Part shown: piece after piece, positions 52,365-60,114 of the stretch
Numbering within the stretch: the first letter of the stretch is position 1
Layout: each line of letters starts with the position of its first letter
Origin: JAWVFK01 sp033856175
GTDB taxonomy: Bacteria; Actinomycetota; Thermoleophilia; Solirubrobacterales; 70-9
Direction: 5' to 3'
Length of the DNA stretch: 64,000 nt
NCBI GenBank assembly: GCA_033856175.1
Contig: JAWVFK010000027.1
Location: 1-64,000 of the forward strand
Made by a program: the position numbers and the translations under genes
The notes under the pieces: model-generated
Seen by the model: only the letters and a program-made list of their open reading frames with translations
Databases searched by the model: none
What the model was told of the DNA's origin: nothing

Positions 52365-53465
52365 ATGGCAGGAGCGACAACAGCGAGCGCCCTCGACCTC
52401 TCCTACGTGCTGCCGCTCCGCTGGCATCAGGACCAGGGGATCGACGAGCTGGCGGCGTACCTGCGCCGACTCGGTCTCTGGGTCGAGGACATCGTCGTCG
52501 TCGACGGCTCGCCGCCGCCGCTCTTCGCCCGCCACGCCGACCGCCTTGCCGGGCTCTGCCGCCACATCCGCCCCGACCCGGCGCTGCGCTTCCTGATGGG
52601 CAAGGTCAATGGGGTGACGACGGGGGTGCGCGAGGCTCGGCTCGACAAGGTCGTGATCGCCGACGACGACGTCCGCTACGACCGCGCCGGGCTCGCGCGG
52701 ATCTCGGCGGAGCTCGAGGTCGGCGAGATAGTGCGACCGCAGAACTACTTCCGGCCGCTGAGCTGGCACGCGCGCTGGGACACGGCGCGGAGCCTGCTGA
52801 ACAGGGTCTTCTCGGGCGATCTCCGTTGCCCGGCCGCCGACTTTCCCGGCACGCTCGGCATCCGACGCGGCCTCTTCCTAGAGCTCGGCGGCTACGACGG
52901 CGACGTGATCTTCGAGAACCTCGAGCTGATCAGGACGGTCCGCGCCGGCGGCGGCCGCGAGCGAGCGCCGCTGGACCTCTACGTCGCCCGGCGCCTGCCT
53001 AGCACGCGCCACTTCCTCTCACAGCGGGTGCGCCAGGCCTATGACGACTTCGCCCTGCCGCTGCGGATGGGGTTCTTCCTTGCCCTCGTACCTCTACTGA
53101 CGCTTGCCGTGGCGCTGTGGGGCTGGCCGGCCCTCGCAGTCCTCGCAATCGCTGCGATCGCCGTCGCCGAGATCGGCCGCAGGCGAGCCGGCGGCGCCCG
53201 CGTGTTCCCGATCTCGGGATCCCTGCTGGCGCCTGTCTGGATCGCCGAGAGGGCGCTGACCTGCTGGCTGGCGCTGGGACAGCGGCTTATCTATGGCGGT
53301 GTCCGCTACGGCGACGCGGTGATCCCGACCGCGGCACACTCGCGGCGCCAGATCGCCCGACGGCTGGCGAACGCCGCCGTCCGCGACTCAGCCAAAGCTC
53401 GGGATCCGCAGCGCGATCACGAGTCCGCAGATGGCAAGCGCCGCCAATCGCTGAGCACGGCCTGA
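52365..53465 (+). CDS. GT2-like glycosyltransferase with C-terminal membrane helices
   Basis: 366 aa. DLSYVLPLRWH starts a GT-A-like fold, VVDGSPPP is the nucleotide region and IADDDVRYDRAG the DxD equivalent (DDD). FPGTLGIRRGLFLELGGYDGDVIFENLEL carries the acceptor-side ED-like ENLE. Two or three membrane helices lie at about 228-275 and 286-310. It follows the HDO gene by 4 bases and overlaps the convergent GT-C gene by 78 bases at its 3' end. Substrate unknown. Confidence 0.82.
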   Translation: MAGATTASALDLSYVLPLRWHQDQGIDELAAYLRRLGLWVEDIVVVDGSPPPLFARHADRLAGLCRHIRPDPALRFLMGKVNGVTTGVREARLDKVVIADDDVRYDRAGLARISAELEVGEIVRPQNYFRPLSWHARWDTARSLLNRVFSGDLRCPAADFPGTLGIRRGLFLELGGYDGDVIFENLELIRTVRAGGGRERAPLDLYVARRLPSTRHFLSQRVRQAYDDFALPLRMGFFLALVPLLTLAVALWGWPALAVLAIAAIAVAEIGRRRAGGARVFPISGSLLAPVWIAERALTCWLALGQRLIYGGVRYGDAVIPTAAHSRRQIARRLANAAVRDSAKARDPQRDHESADGKRRQSLSTA

Positions 53466-54713
53466 CGAGAGCGCGGCAAGCGGCAGCGGCCAGATCACGT
53501 ACCAGGGCAGCAGGTAGGTGGTCGTCGCCAGCAGCGCGAGCGTGGCCCAGCCAGCCGCAGCCAGCCAGTCGGCGCCGCGCCAGACGCGAACCAGCAGGTA
53601 GGCGATGACCGCGGCAAACACCGTGAAGCCGATCTGGGACATCGTCGCCGCGGGCAGATGCACGCCGACCGCCTTGGCGAGAGTCTGGGGAACGTCGCGC
53701 GAGCCGGTGTGGGACTCGTGGCGGAGGATGCCGAGGACGCTGAAGAGGTGGAGGCCGAAGGCCGCCAGCCCGACGCCGAGGGTGACGGCGAGGCTCGCCA
53801 GCGTCCAGACCGTCGCCGGCCCTCGCCGGCGGGAGCCGAGCAGGGCGAACGGGGCCACGACCGCGGCCGAGAGCTTGACCGCCGCCGCGACCACGCCTGC
53901 GGCCGGACCACTGCTGGCGCCGGCAATCACGAGATAGACGCCGAGCATCATCGGCAGCAGCATCAGGACATCGTTGTGAGCGCCCCCCACCGCGTAGAAC
54001 AACAGGATGGGGTTGAGCCCGAAGAAGAGGATTGCCGGCACCTCGGCTCGGCCGAGCCGCCGTGCACAGGCCGCGACGAGAGCAACACAGCCGAGGCTGG
54101 CGAGCGCCGTCACGGCCTTGATCGCCCAGAGCGATGCCGTGAACGGGAGAAGCGCCAGCGGCAGCGTCCCGAGCGTGAAGAGGGGCCCGTAGGCGGTGGT
54201 CCTGATCTTCCAGCCGATGAACGGGAAGCTCGGGTCGGTCGGCGCCGCCGCCAGAGCATGCTGGTAGGGATTGAGGTGGTGGACGACCTCGAGCCGAGCG
54301 TAGGCGACGTAGTTGAAGACGTCGCTGGAGAGCAGCGGCGGCGCCAGCAGCATGATCAGGTGCGCCGCCACGACGGCAACCACCGCGACGCGCAGCGGCA
54401 CCGCCGGCGCGAGCGCCAGCACGAGCAGATAGCAGAGCGAGGCAGCCCCCAGCAACAGCATGAACCCGTGCGGCTGGATCGAGATGCCAAGCTCGGAAAG
54501 CGGGCCGCGCAGCGCCTCGGGAAAGGCGCCGTGGTTGCCTCGCACGATCGCGCGCCGAGGATCTGCCGCGATCCCGGCGGCCATCACGAAGGCGATCAGC
54601 CCCAGGCCGAGGAGAGCGCCGGCGCACACGCCGAGCCGCCAGTTGAGCCACGGCCGTCGCGGCGCCAGTGACTGGCCGGTGGCGAGTCGCGGCTCGAGCA
54701 GCGCCCCAGGCAT
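53388..54713 (-). CDS. GT-C polyprenol-phosphate mannosyltransferase-like protein
   Basis: 441 aa with about 11-12 membrane helices. The first extracytoplasmic loop has PPLLSSDVFNYVAYARL (Asp of the GT-C DxD-like motif) and NPYQHAL; later GGAHNDVLMLLPMM is typical of MptA/MptB alpha-1,6-mannosyltransferases that extend lipomannan-like cores. ATG 54713. It ends inside the coding region of the opposite GT2. Likely envelope mannan synthesis; family assignment good, substrate inferred. Confidence 0.85.
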   Translation of the reverse strand: MPGALLEPRLATGQSLAPRRPWLNWRLGVCAGALLGLGLIAFVMAAGIAADPRRAIVRGNHGAFPEALRGPLSELGISIQPHGFMLLLGAASLCYLLVLALAPAVPLRVAVVAVVAAHLIMLLAPPLLSSDVFNYVAYARLEVVHHLNPYQHALAAAPTDPSFPFIGWKIRTTAYGPLFTLGTLPLALLPFTASLWAIKAVTALASLGCVALVAACARRLGRAEVPAILFFGLNPILLFYAVGGAHNDVLMLLPMMLGVYLVIAGASSGPAAGVVAAAVKLSAAVVAPFALLGSRRRGPATVWTLASLAVTLGVGLAAFGLHLFSVLGILRHESHTGSRDVPQTLAKAVGVHLPAATMSQIGFTVFAAVIAYLLVRVWRGADWLAAAGWATLALLATTTYLLPWYVIWPLPLAALSSGRAQRLAALAICGLVIALRIPSFG

Positions 54714-54770
54714 GGGTCGAAGCTAAGAGCCGCGATCTAACGCATGGATAAAGCTGCGCAGCGGCTGCAG

Positions 54771-54977
54771 CTAGTCGGTCGAGCCGCTGGCCTCGAAGCC
54801 GATCAGCTTGTGGGTGCCGTCGCAGAACGGCCGCGTCTGCGAGCGCCCGCAGCGGCAGAGGGCGATCGTCCGCCGCCGCAGCTCGATCTGCTCGCCGTCC
54901 TGGCCGACGAGCTTGACCGGTCCGCGCACGAGGTAGGGCCCGTTCGGGTACGGCGTGATCAGCACGTCGTCTTCCAC
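54771..54977 (-). CDS. CDGSH iron-sulfur domain protein
   Basis: 68 aa from GTG 54977, with AGAGG seven bases upstream. C41RCGRSQTRPFC52DGTH56 matches the CDGSH signature (C-x-C-x2-S-x3-P-x-C-D-G-x-H) exactly, giving a 3Cys-1His 2Fe-2S site as in mitoNEET. A beta strand start (DVLITPYPNGPYLVRG) is typical of bacterial stand-alone CDGSH proteins. It may donate electrons or clusters; its nearness to the HDO oxidase gene is suggestive. Confidence 0.92.
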   Translation of the reverse strand: MEDDVLITPYPNGPYLVRGPVKLVGQDGEQIELRRRTIALCRCGRSQTRPFCDGTHKLIGFEASGSTD

Positions 54978-55000
54978 GGCAGAGCCTCTGCCCACGATGA

Positions 55001-55018
55001 GCCGGCGCAAACGCCGGC
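55001..55018. promoter_or_regulatory. 7-bp inverted repeat in the CDGSH/zinc-ribbon divergent gap
   Basis: GCCGGCG and CGCCGGC around CAAA lie between divergent genes starting at 54977 and 55041. It could be an operator for a dimeric regulator or a chance GC palindrome. Confidence 0.35.
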
Positions 55019-55028
55019 GAGCTGCCGT

Positions 55029-55034
55029 TAGGGT
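55029..55034 (+). promoter_or_regulatory. -10 box of leaderless zinc-ribbon membrane gene
   Basis: TAGGGT lies six bases before GTG 55041. Confidence 0.5.
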
Positions 55035-55040
55035 CGCCCG

Positions 55041-55259
55041 GTGCTCGCCGCCTCGGCACTGCCCAGCGCCACGATCCTCCTCAACGCGCGGACCTTCCTC
55101 GGCGGCATCGCGGTCCTCGTTTTGATGCTCTTCCTCACGGCGCGCCTGCATCGCCATCCCAGCCGCCCCTGCCCGAACTGCGACGAGACCGTGCGCCTGA
55201 CCTCGAACCGCTGCGCCAACTGCGGCTACCGCTTCGCCCTCTTCCAGTTCCGTCGCTAA
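55041..55259 (+). CDS. Small membrane protein with C-terminal zinc ribbon
   Basis: 72 aa. One membrane helix (about 12-36: ILLNARTFLGGIAVLVLMLF) followed by CPNC and CANC knuckles, a cytosolic Cys4 zinc ribbon. GTG 55041 has a leaderless-type -10. The predicted reading frame of the opposite GFA gene runs back over its 3' half, so one of the two frames is wrong at that end; the zinc knuckles argue this one is real. Confidence 0.75.
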   Translation: MLAASALPSATILLNARTFLGGIAVLVLMLFLTARLHRHPSRPCPNCDETVRLTSNRCANCGYRFALFQFRR

Positions 55260-55695
55260 CAGGCCGCTGAGCTAGACGCGCGGCTTTGCCCTCGTCGTAG
55301 CGCTCGAGGCCATCGTCGGGGATCGGCTCCCAGGGAACGGCATAGGCGACGAAGGCGCGCCAGGTCAAGGGCACCCCGGGGTCGCCGTCGAAGGCGCCGA
55401 TGCGGACGCTCATCTGCGTCGGATCGTCGGGGTTGCGGGCGAACAGATGGGCGCCGCACCGGCGGCAGAAGCACTTCTCGAAGCCACCGTCGGGGTGGCG
55501 CCAGCACTTGACGAGCTCCTCGCCTTCGAGCAGGCGGAAGGTGCGACCGTCGATCCGGGCCTGGGCCGAGGAGCCGCCGCCCGTGCGGCGCTGGCAGCGG
55601 GTGCAGTGGCAGTAGCCGGCGTCCTGCGGCGGCTCGGTGAGCTCGAAGCGAATGCCGCCGCAGAGGCAGCGGCCGCTCAGAGACGGCTCGGTCAT
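55135..55695 (-). CDS. GFA-like zinc protein (glutathione-dependent formaldehyde-activating family)
   Basis: 186 aa as read. The Mss4-like GFA fold spans about residues 1-139: CLC (10-12), CHCTRC (29-34), CFCRRC (75-80) are the zinc ligands and PWEPIPDDGLERYDEG the usual end. The remaining ~45 residues are Ser/Arg/Gly-rich and lie antisense to the zinc-ribbon gene. A stop (TAG) exists in another frame right after GKAAR, near base 55270, so a frameshift or sequencing error there is likely. Real end is probably about 55270. Despite the name, most family members have no proven formaldehyde role. Confidence 0.8.
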   Translation of the reverse strand: MTEPSLSGRCLCGGIRFELTEPPQDAGYCHCTRCQRRTGGGSSAQARIDGRTFRLLEGEELVKCWRHPDGGFEKCFCRRCGAHLFARNPDDPTQMSVRIGAFDGDPGVPLTWRAFVAYAVPWEPIPDDGLERYDEGKAARLAQRPVSDGTGRGRSGSRSWRSGSRSGARSRRSSGRGGWDGDAGAP

Positions 55696-55826
55696 GGCTC
55701 GGAGTTTGCCAGTCGCCTCTCGCCGGGGCGAATCTCGGCCGCTGGCAACTCAGACGTGTGTCCACGGCCAAGCCCGAGCCGGCGAAAGCGCTCAGGTCGA
55801 GCGGTCAGGAGCTCGATCTCAGGAAT

Positions 55827-56048
55827 ATGACCACCCACGTCAGACCCAAGCGCGAAACCGTGCGAGCCGGCGGAGGCTCAGCTCTGGCGATCGTCGATGC
55901 GGCGCTGCTGGCGGTCTTCATGGTCGTGATGCCTTTGACGCTGTTCACGCCGGAGACGCTGTCCGTGGACATGCTCCGAGCCGTTGTGGCGGTCCTGGCC
56001 GCAGCGGCGCTGATCGCCTTCCTCGTGGACTGTCGCGCTTCGAAGTAG
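55827..56048 (+). CDS. Small two-helix membrane protein
   Basis: 73 aa from ATG 55827 (GTG 55758 would add 23 residues). Two hydrophobic helices, about 18-40 and 48-68, a His/Arg-rich start and a short charged tail. No motif; unknown function. Coding status rests on the paired helices and a good AGGA just upstream. Confidence 0.5.
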   Translation: MTTHVRPKRETVRAGGGSALAIVDAALLAVFMVVMPLTLFTPETLSVDMLRAVVAVLAAAALIAFLVDCRASK

Positions 56049-56089
56049 GTCAGACGGTGCCGCACGTCTGCGGCAGGCCCATGGTCAGA

Positions 56090-56329
56090 TCAACCGCCGT
56101 AGCCCCAATAGGGATTGACGAGCGGGCGCACATCGTCCGGGGTCGGCGGCTTCTCGTCGGCCCTGGTCTCGGTGATCAGCTCGGCCGGCGGCTGAGCTGG
56201 CGACATGCCAATGCGAGCGACGGCCCAGCTCCCGTCCGCGGCCTGCCGGGGCATCCAGCGGTGGCTGGCGCGTTCGGGATGCTCGCGGCCCAGGCGCTCG
56301 CACTCGCGTTCAGCTTCGTCGCGGGTCAT
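56090..56329 (-). CDS. Small conserved hypothetical protein
   Basis: 79 aa from ATG 56329. DEAERECERLGREHPERASHRWMPRQA and ADGSWAVARIGM (in parts) are a compact soluble domain repeatedly seen next to unrelated genes in high-GC actinobacteria, with a Pro-rich end (PPTPDDVRPLVNPYWGYGG). No catalytic residues. Unknown function. Confidence 0.6.
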   Translation of the reverse strand: MTRDEAERECERLGREHPERASHRWMPRQAADGSWAVARIGMSPAQPPAELITETRADEKPPTPDDVRPLVNPYWGYGG

Positions 56330-56442
56330 AGCCAGAGAGTACGCCGGCCTGAGCACGGTGGCGTCGATCCGGCGTTGACCGGGAGGCCGTGCGTTTACCC
56401 TGGAGCCATGAGGAATTCGGGTCGGCGACGGAGGGAATGCTC

Positions 56443-57084
56443 GTGACCGAGATCGCCCTACCGCTGCGCCCCCAGGGCGCGGAGCGAGAACAGCTGGTCC
56501 AGCGAGCGAAGTGGCTGGCCCGCCTCGGGCTGGCCTGGCACGGGATCGAGGCTGCGGTAGCGCTCGGAGCCGGCATCGCCGCCGGGTCGATCGCCCTGAT
56601 CGGCTTCGGCGCCGACTCGCTGATCGAGCTGATGGCCGGAGCGATCCTGCTCTGGCGCTTTGCCCCTTCCCGCGTCGACTCGGCCGCCGCCGAGCACCCG
56701 GCCCACCGCCTGATCGCGGTCACCTTCTGGGTCATCGCCGCTTACGTCGCCGTCGAAGCGACGCTGGCCCTGGCCGGCGGGCACCACCCCGAGGTCAGCT
56801 GGATCGGCGTCGGCCTCTCCGCCTTCACCCTGGTGACGATGCCGACGCTGGCCGCAGCAAAGGCCCGCGTCGCCGAGGAGCTCCAGTCGGTCGCCGTCAA
56901 AAGCGAGGGTCGCCAAACCCTCCTCTGCGCCTACCTCTCAGCCGCCCTGCTGATCGGCCTGCTCGCCAACGCCACCCTCGGCTGGTGGTGGGCCGACCCG
57001 GTAGCGGCCCTGGCAATCGCCGGAATGGCGGCGAATGAGGGGCGCAGTGCGTGGCGAGGTAAAGCCGGCGAGCACTGCTGCTGA
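56443..57084 (+). CDS. Cation diffusion facilitator-like transporter
   Basis: 213 aa. Five to six membrane helices. FGADSLIELMAGAILLWR is a CDF TM2 motif in which the usual His is replaced, and WWADPVAALAIAG matches TM5, with Asp in both. Short of the cytosolic C-terminal domain, it belongs to the small CDF subgroup common in actinobacteria. GTG 56443 is preferred because GAGGG lies seven bases before it; ATG 56437 is only a base or two from the GAGGG. C-terminal EHCC may add metal ligands. Confidence 0.82.
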   Translation: MTEIALPLRPQGAEREQLVQRAKWLARLGLAWHGIEAAVALGAGIAAGSIALIGFGADSLIELMAGAILLWRFAPSRVDSAAAEHPAHRLIAVTFWVIAAYVAVEATLALAGGHHPEVSWIGVGLSAFTLVTMPTLAAAKARVAEELQSVAVKSEGRQTLLCAYLSAALLIGLLANATLGWWWADPVAALAIAGMAANEGRSAWRGKAGEHCC

Positions 57085-57141
57085 GCGCTGCCGCCGGACG
57101 CAGCCGATCCCAGGCTGGGCGCGAAGCGTCGTCCGGGCGGG

Positions 57142-57369
57142 TTAGTCAGCGGTCGCGGCAAAAAAGAACAGAACCGTCGCGCCCAATGCAAGCGCCATGA
57201 TCGCGAGCGAGATTGGCGTCAGCACGATCACAAGCAGGGCATTGAGCCGACCCTCCTCGCTACCCCTGCCGAATCGGTAGAAGGCATATGCCGCAGCGAC
57301 CAAGGCGGCATAGGCCAGGGCCGCGATGGTCACCAGCTCCCGCCAGTTGCTTGGGATCAACTCCGCCAT
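57142..57369 (-). CDS. Small two-helix membrane protein
   Basis: 75 aa. Hydrophobic helices at about 13-32 and 44-70 separated by YRFGRGSEEGRLN. No motif. Similar spacing to holin-like or DUF membrane proteins but nothing decisive. Function unknown. Confidence 0.6.
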   Translation of the reverse strand: MAELIPSNWRELVTIAALAYAALVAAAYAFYRFGRGSEEGRLNALLVIVLTPISLAIMALALGATVLFFFAATAD

Positions 57370-57498
57370 CGCCCACGACTACCCCGCGACGGCAGATGCG
57401 TTCCGTCTCGTGCGAGGTCTGTCCCTGGTGTTTAGGCCCATGTCTTATACAACGCGACACCTCTGCTGCATTGGAAGACCCAACCCATCCGTTCCGGG

Positions 57499-58098
57499 TC
57501 ACCGGCAGTAGGCGGGCGACGCCGGCGCCCGGCTGGTGAGGTGGGTGAGATCGGTCGTCGTGAATGAGGTGATGATCTGCCGCCCGCCAGGACAACCGGT
57601 GTCGACGACTGCGCAGAAAATGCGCGGATCGTGACCGCTGCGGGCGGAACAGACTTCGGCGCGATGTCCAACGCGAGCATGAATGAATGGCCCGTCGAGC
57701 TGGGTCACCGGAAAATGATTCGTATACGCGTTGAATGCCCTCACTGCCTCGCGCTGAACCGGATGAGCCAACCGTAAGTCGGCCGCCCACCACACCAGGA
57801 ACGCGATCGGGAGTGCCAGGGCCGTCGCCACATATCGGGCCGTATGGCGTTTTAGGGGTCGGTTGTGACCGACGAAGTTCACTAGCAGGGCTAAACCGAC
57901 GGCACTCAGCGCTAGCCCTGCGCCGACGTGACCTGCCATGAACGTGAACGCGGTCCAGGACATGCGCGGGCTCCCCGCATAGGTGTCATTGACTGGCCAT
58001 AAGAGGAGGATGTAAAGACCGGCGGCCAGGACTGCCGCGACTATCAGGGTGACGCCCAATCGACGGCAGTGCTGGCGCGCCTCTTCGTCGGTGGTCAC
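57499..58098 (-). CDS. Three-helix membrane protein of the lower-GC patch
   Basis: 199 aa from GTG. Helices at about 15-36, 48-73 and 88-108, then a soluble C-terminal domain of about 85 residues with Cys at four positions (EVCSAR, IFCAVV, GCPGG, YCR). Codon use is less GC-biased than in surrounding genes. Unknown function. It lies in the same patch as the helicase-nuclease pair but is probably transcribed separately. Confidence 0.65.
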   Translation of the reverse strand: MTTDEEARQHCRRLGVTLIVAAVLAAGLYILLLWPVNDTYAGSPRMSWTAFTFMAGHVGAGLALSAVGLALLVNFVGHNRPLKRHTARYVATALALPIAFLVWWAADLRLAHPVQREAVRAFNAYTNHFPVTQLDGPFIHARVGHRAEVCSARSGHDPRIFCAVVDTGCPGGRQIITSFTTTDLTHLTSRAPASPAYCR

Positions 58099-58212
58099 AT
58101 CGGGAGCCTATGGCTGCCTCGCGCGGCCAGTCAAGTTCGAGCCGCTTGGTATCCCCTTTGACCTATTTCGCATATGCACGAAAGTACGCGGCGCCTCGGG
58201 CGGAACGGAGTT

Positions 58213-60108
58213 CTAGATCCATTCCTCTCCGCGAACAGCCGGCGGTAATCCGTCGCCGAGCTCGTCTAGAAACTGACTTGCCAGCACGCGGAACCCACCA
58301 GGCCGTCGCACGCCGCGCGCTACCTGGAGCCTGTACGCAGTCGCGGTATCGAGCTGCGAATACGTCGAGAACACCAACGCCCGTCGCGTTCTCGTCATCC
58401 CCACAAAGAACAGGCGCCGTTGCTCTTCCAGCTGCGCCTGTTGCTCGTCTGGCTGGAGCGAGGTGTCAATTCTCGGGATCAGCCCCTCATTCGTCCCGGC
58501 GAGAACGACCACCTCGGCCGTTAGGCCCTTTGACGCATGGAGGCTCATGACTCGCACCTCCTCGGACTCGATCGGCACCTCCCGCTGAGCAACGCCGTAG
58601 CGCACCGCAGACACGACCTCGTTAGTGCCCTCGGCTTCCTCAAGGGCCTCCAGCGCAATCTCGCGCATCAACGCGAGCTCGTCCTCCCCGTCCGGAAGCA
58701 CCTGATCGATGATCGCCGCCGGGTCGTCGCTGAGCTCTCGTAGTTCCTCGAGTCTCTCCTGAAGGATCCCCCACCGCTCAACCACCGCGGCCGAGTACTG
58801 CACGTCGACCTCTCCACTTTCGACCTTCGGCAGGATCTCCGCGACACTCAGGCCGGCGGCCTCAGCTGCGGTTCGAACACGTCGATACCCGCCGACCAGA
58901 AACCTGGTACTTCCTAGTCCGATCCACGTACGAAGGGCCGGGCGGTCATCCGGGTCGGCCAGCAGGGTTAGTAGCGTCAAGGCTTCGCGTGCCGAATCCG
59001 ATCCAGCTGCTTCCTCCCGGAAGTAGGAGCGCGCCGGGATCCCGAGAGCCTGAATGGCATCGCGGATCTCGTAGCCAATAATCCGAGCCGGTGCGAGAAC
59101 GAGACAATGCCCCGGCTCGGCCCCAGCCTCGACTTCTGATGCGATGTAGCGAGCTATTCCTTCGGCCTCGGCCGAAACCGACCGCCACTGAACGTGAGCG
59201 AGCTCAGCGCGTGGGTTGTCCGGATGGGCCTCGAGGGGGCCGCGGACCCGCCCCGGATTGCGCTCGATGAGCGTCTGGGCCATATCCACAACCTCCGCCG
59301 GGCACCGGCGACAGATCGTGAGCTGAACGTCGTGCGTTGGGTCATGGCCCTCATGAAATTCCCGGATGCCCTCCGGATTCGCCCATTTGAATCCGTAGAT
59401 CGACTGGTCGTCGTCTCCGATTACGGCCAGGGCACCTCGCGCGCCTAGTAGGTCGAGCACCTGCTGTTCCGCCCGGTTTAGGTCCTGGTACTCGTCCACC
59501 AATACGAAGTCGTACGCCGAGAGCTCGTCGGCCTGCGGGTTATGTCGCAGGTAGCTCAACGAGATAGGGACGACCTCGCCGACCAACATGCAGCGGTGCC
59601 AGCGTAGACACGCCAACAGTGCATCCTGGAATGCCTGATCGAGCCCTGGAATGGGCTGGCCCGGGTCGTCGGTCTGCACTCGCGCCCATGCCGCCTCAAA
59701 CGCCCTAGTCAGTTTTCGCCGCTCGGTGAGTGTCCCGAACTCACCCTGGAGGTCAAACAGGAACATGTCCCGCTCGAAGTCGAGCAGTATCCGTGGGTGA
59801 CGACCTGTTGCCTGGAGCACGCCTTCTCGACCCAGGATCGAGAAGCACAGGCTGTGCAACGTGCGAGCGGTGAGCTCCCCCGCGTGCTTCCCACCGAGAT
59901 CAGCGAGCGCACGAACGAGATCCTGCGCGGCAGTTCTCGCAAACGTGACGAGAAGAAGCCTCTTCGGGTCGAGTCCTTCGTCCAACAGGCGCGCCACGCG
60001 CAAGAGGAGTGCGTACGTCTTGCCCGTCCCCGGGCCTGCAAGCGCACGCAGAGAATCCGCGGTCGACTCGGCAAATTCCTCATGTGGGTTTGGGCCGCCG
60101 GTTGCCAT
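58213..60108 (-). CDS. UvrD/Rep family SF1A DNA helicase, partner of the SRA-nuclease
   Basis: 631 aa. Walker A AGPGTGKT (24-31), DEYQD (205-209), GDDDQSIYGF (231-240), later SLHASKGL and RRLFFVGMTRTRRAL are helicase motifs I, II, III, V/Va and VI, all intact, with a 3'-5' SF1A order. No nuclease domain is fused. The start is ATG 60108, six bases after the SRA-nuclease stop, so the two are one operon and are probably translated together. Such helicase-nuclease pairs commonly work in DNA repair or defence. Length is about 100 residues less than housekeeping UvrD. Confidence 0.93.
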   Translation of the reverse strand: MATGGPNPHEEFAESTADSLRALAGPGTGKTYALLLRVARLLDEGLDPKRLLLVTFARTAAQDLVRALADLGGKHAGELTARTLHSLCFSILGREGVLQATGRHPRILLDFERDMFLFDLQGEFGTLTERRKLTRAFEAAWARVQTDDPGQPIPGLDQAFQDALLACLRWHRCMLVGEVVPISLSYLRHNPQADELSAYDFVLVDEYQDLNRAEQQVLDLLGARGALAVIGDDDQSIYGFKWANPEGIREFHEGHDPTHDVQLTICRRCPAEVVDMAQTLIERNPGRVRGPLEAHPDNPRAELAHVQWRSVSAEAEGIARYIASEVEAGAEPGHCLVLAPARIIGYEIRDAIQALGIPARSYFREEAAGSDSAREALTLLTLLADPDDRPALRTWIGLGSTRFLVGGYRRVRTAAEAAGLSVAEILPKVESGEVDVQYSAAVVERWGILQERLEELRELSDDPAAIIDQVLPDGEDELALMREIALEALEEAEGTNEVVSAVRYGVAQREVPIESEEVRVMSLHASKGLTAEVVVLAGTNEGLIPRIDTSLQPDEQQAQLEEQRRLFFVGMTRTRRALVFSTYSQLDTATAYRLQVARGVRRPGGFRVLASQFLDELGDGLPPAVRGEEWI

Positions 60109-60114
60109 CGTGAC

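Noticed and set aside
57100..57500. attachment site copy of the tRNA 3' end
   Set aside because: No match longer than about 7 bases to the tRNA 3' end was found by eye.
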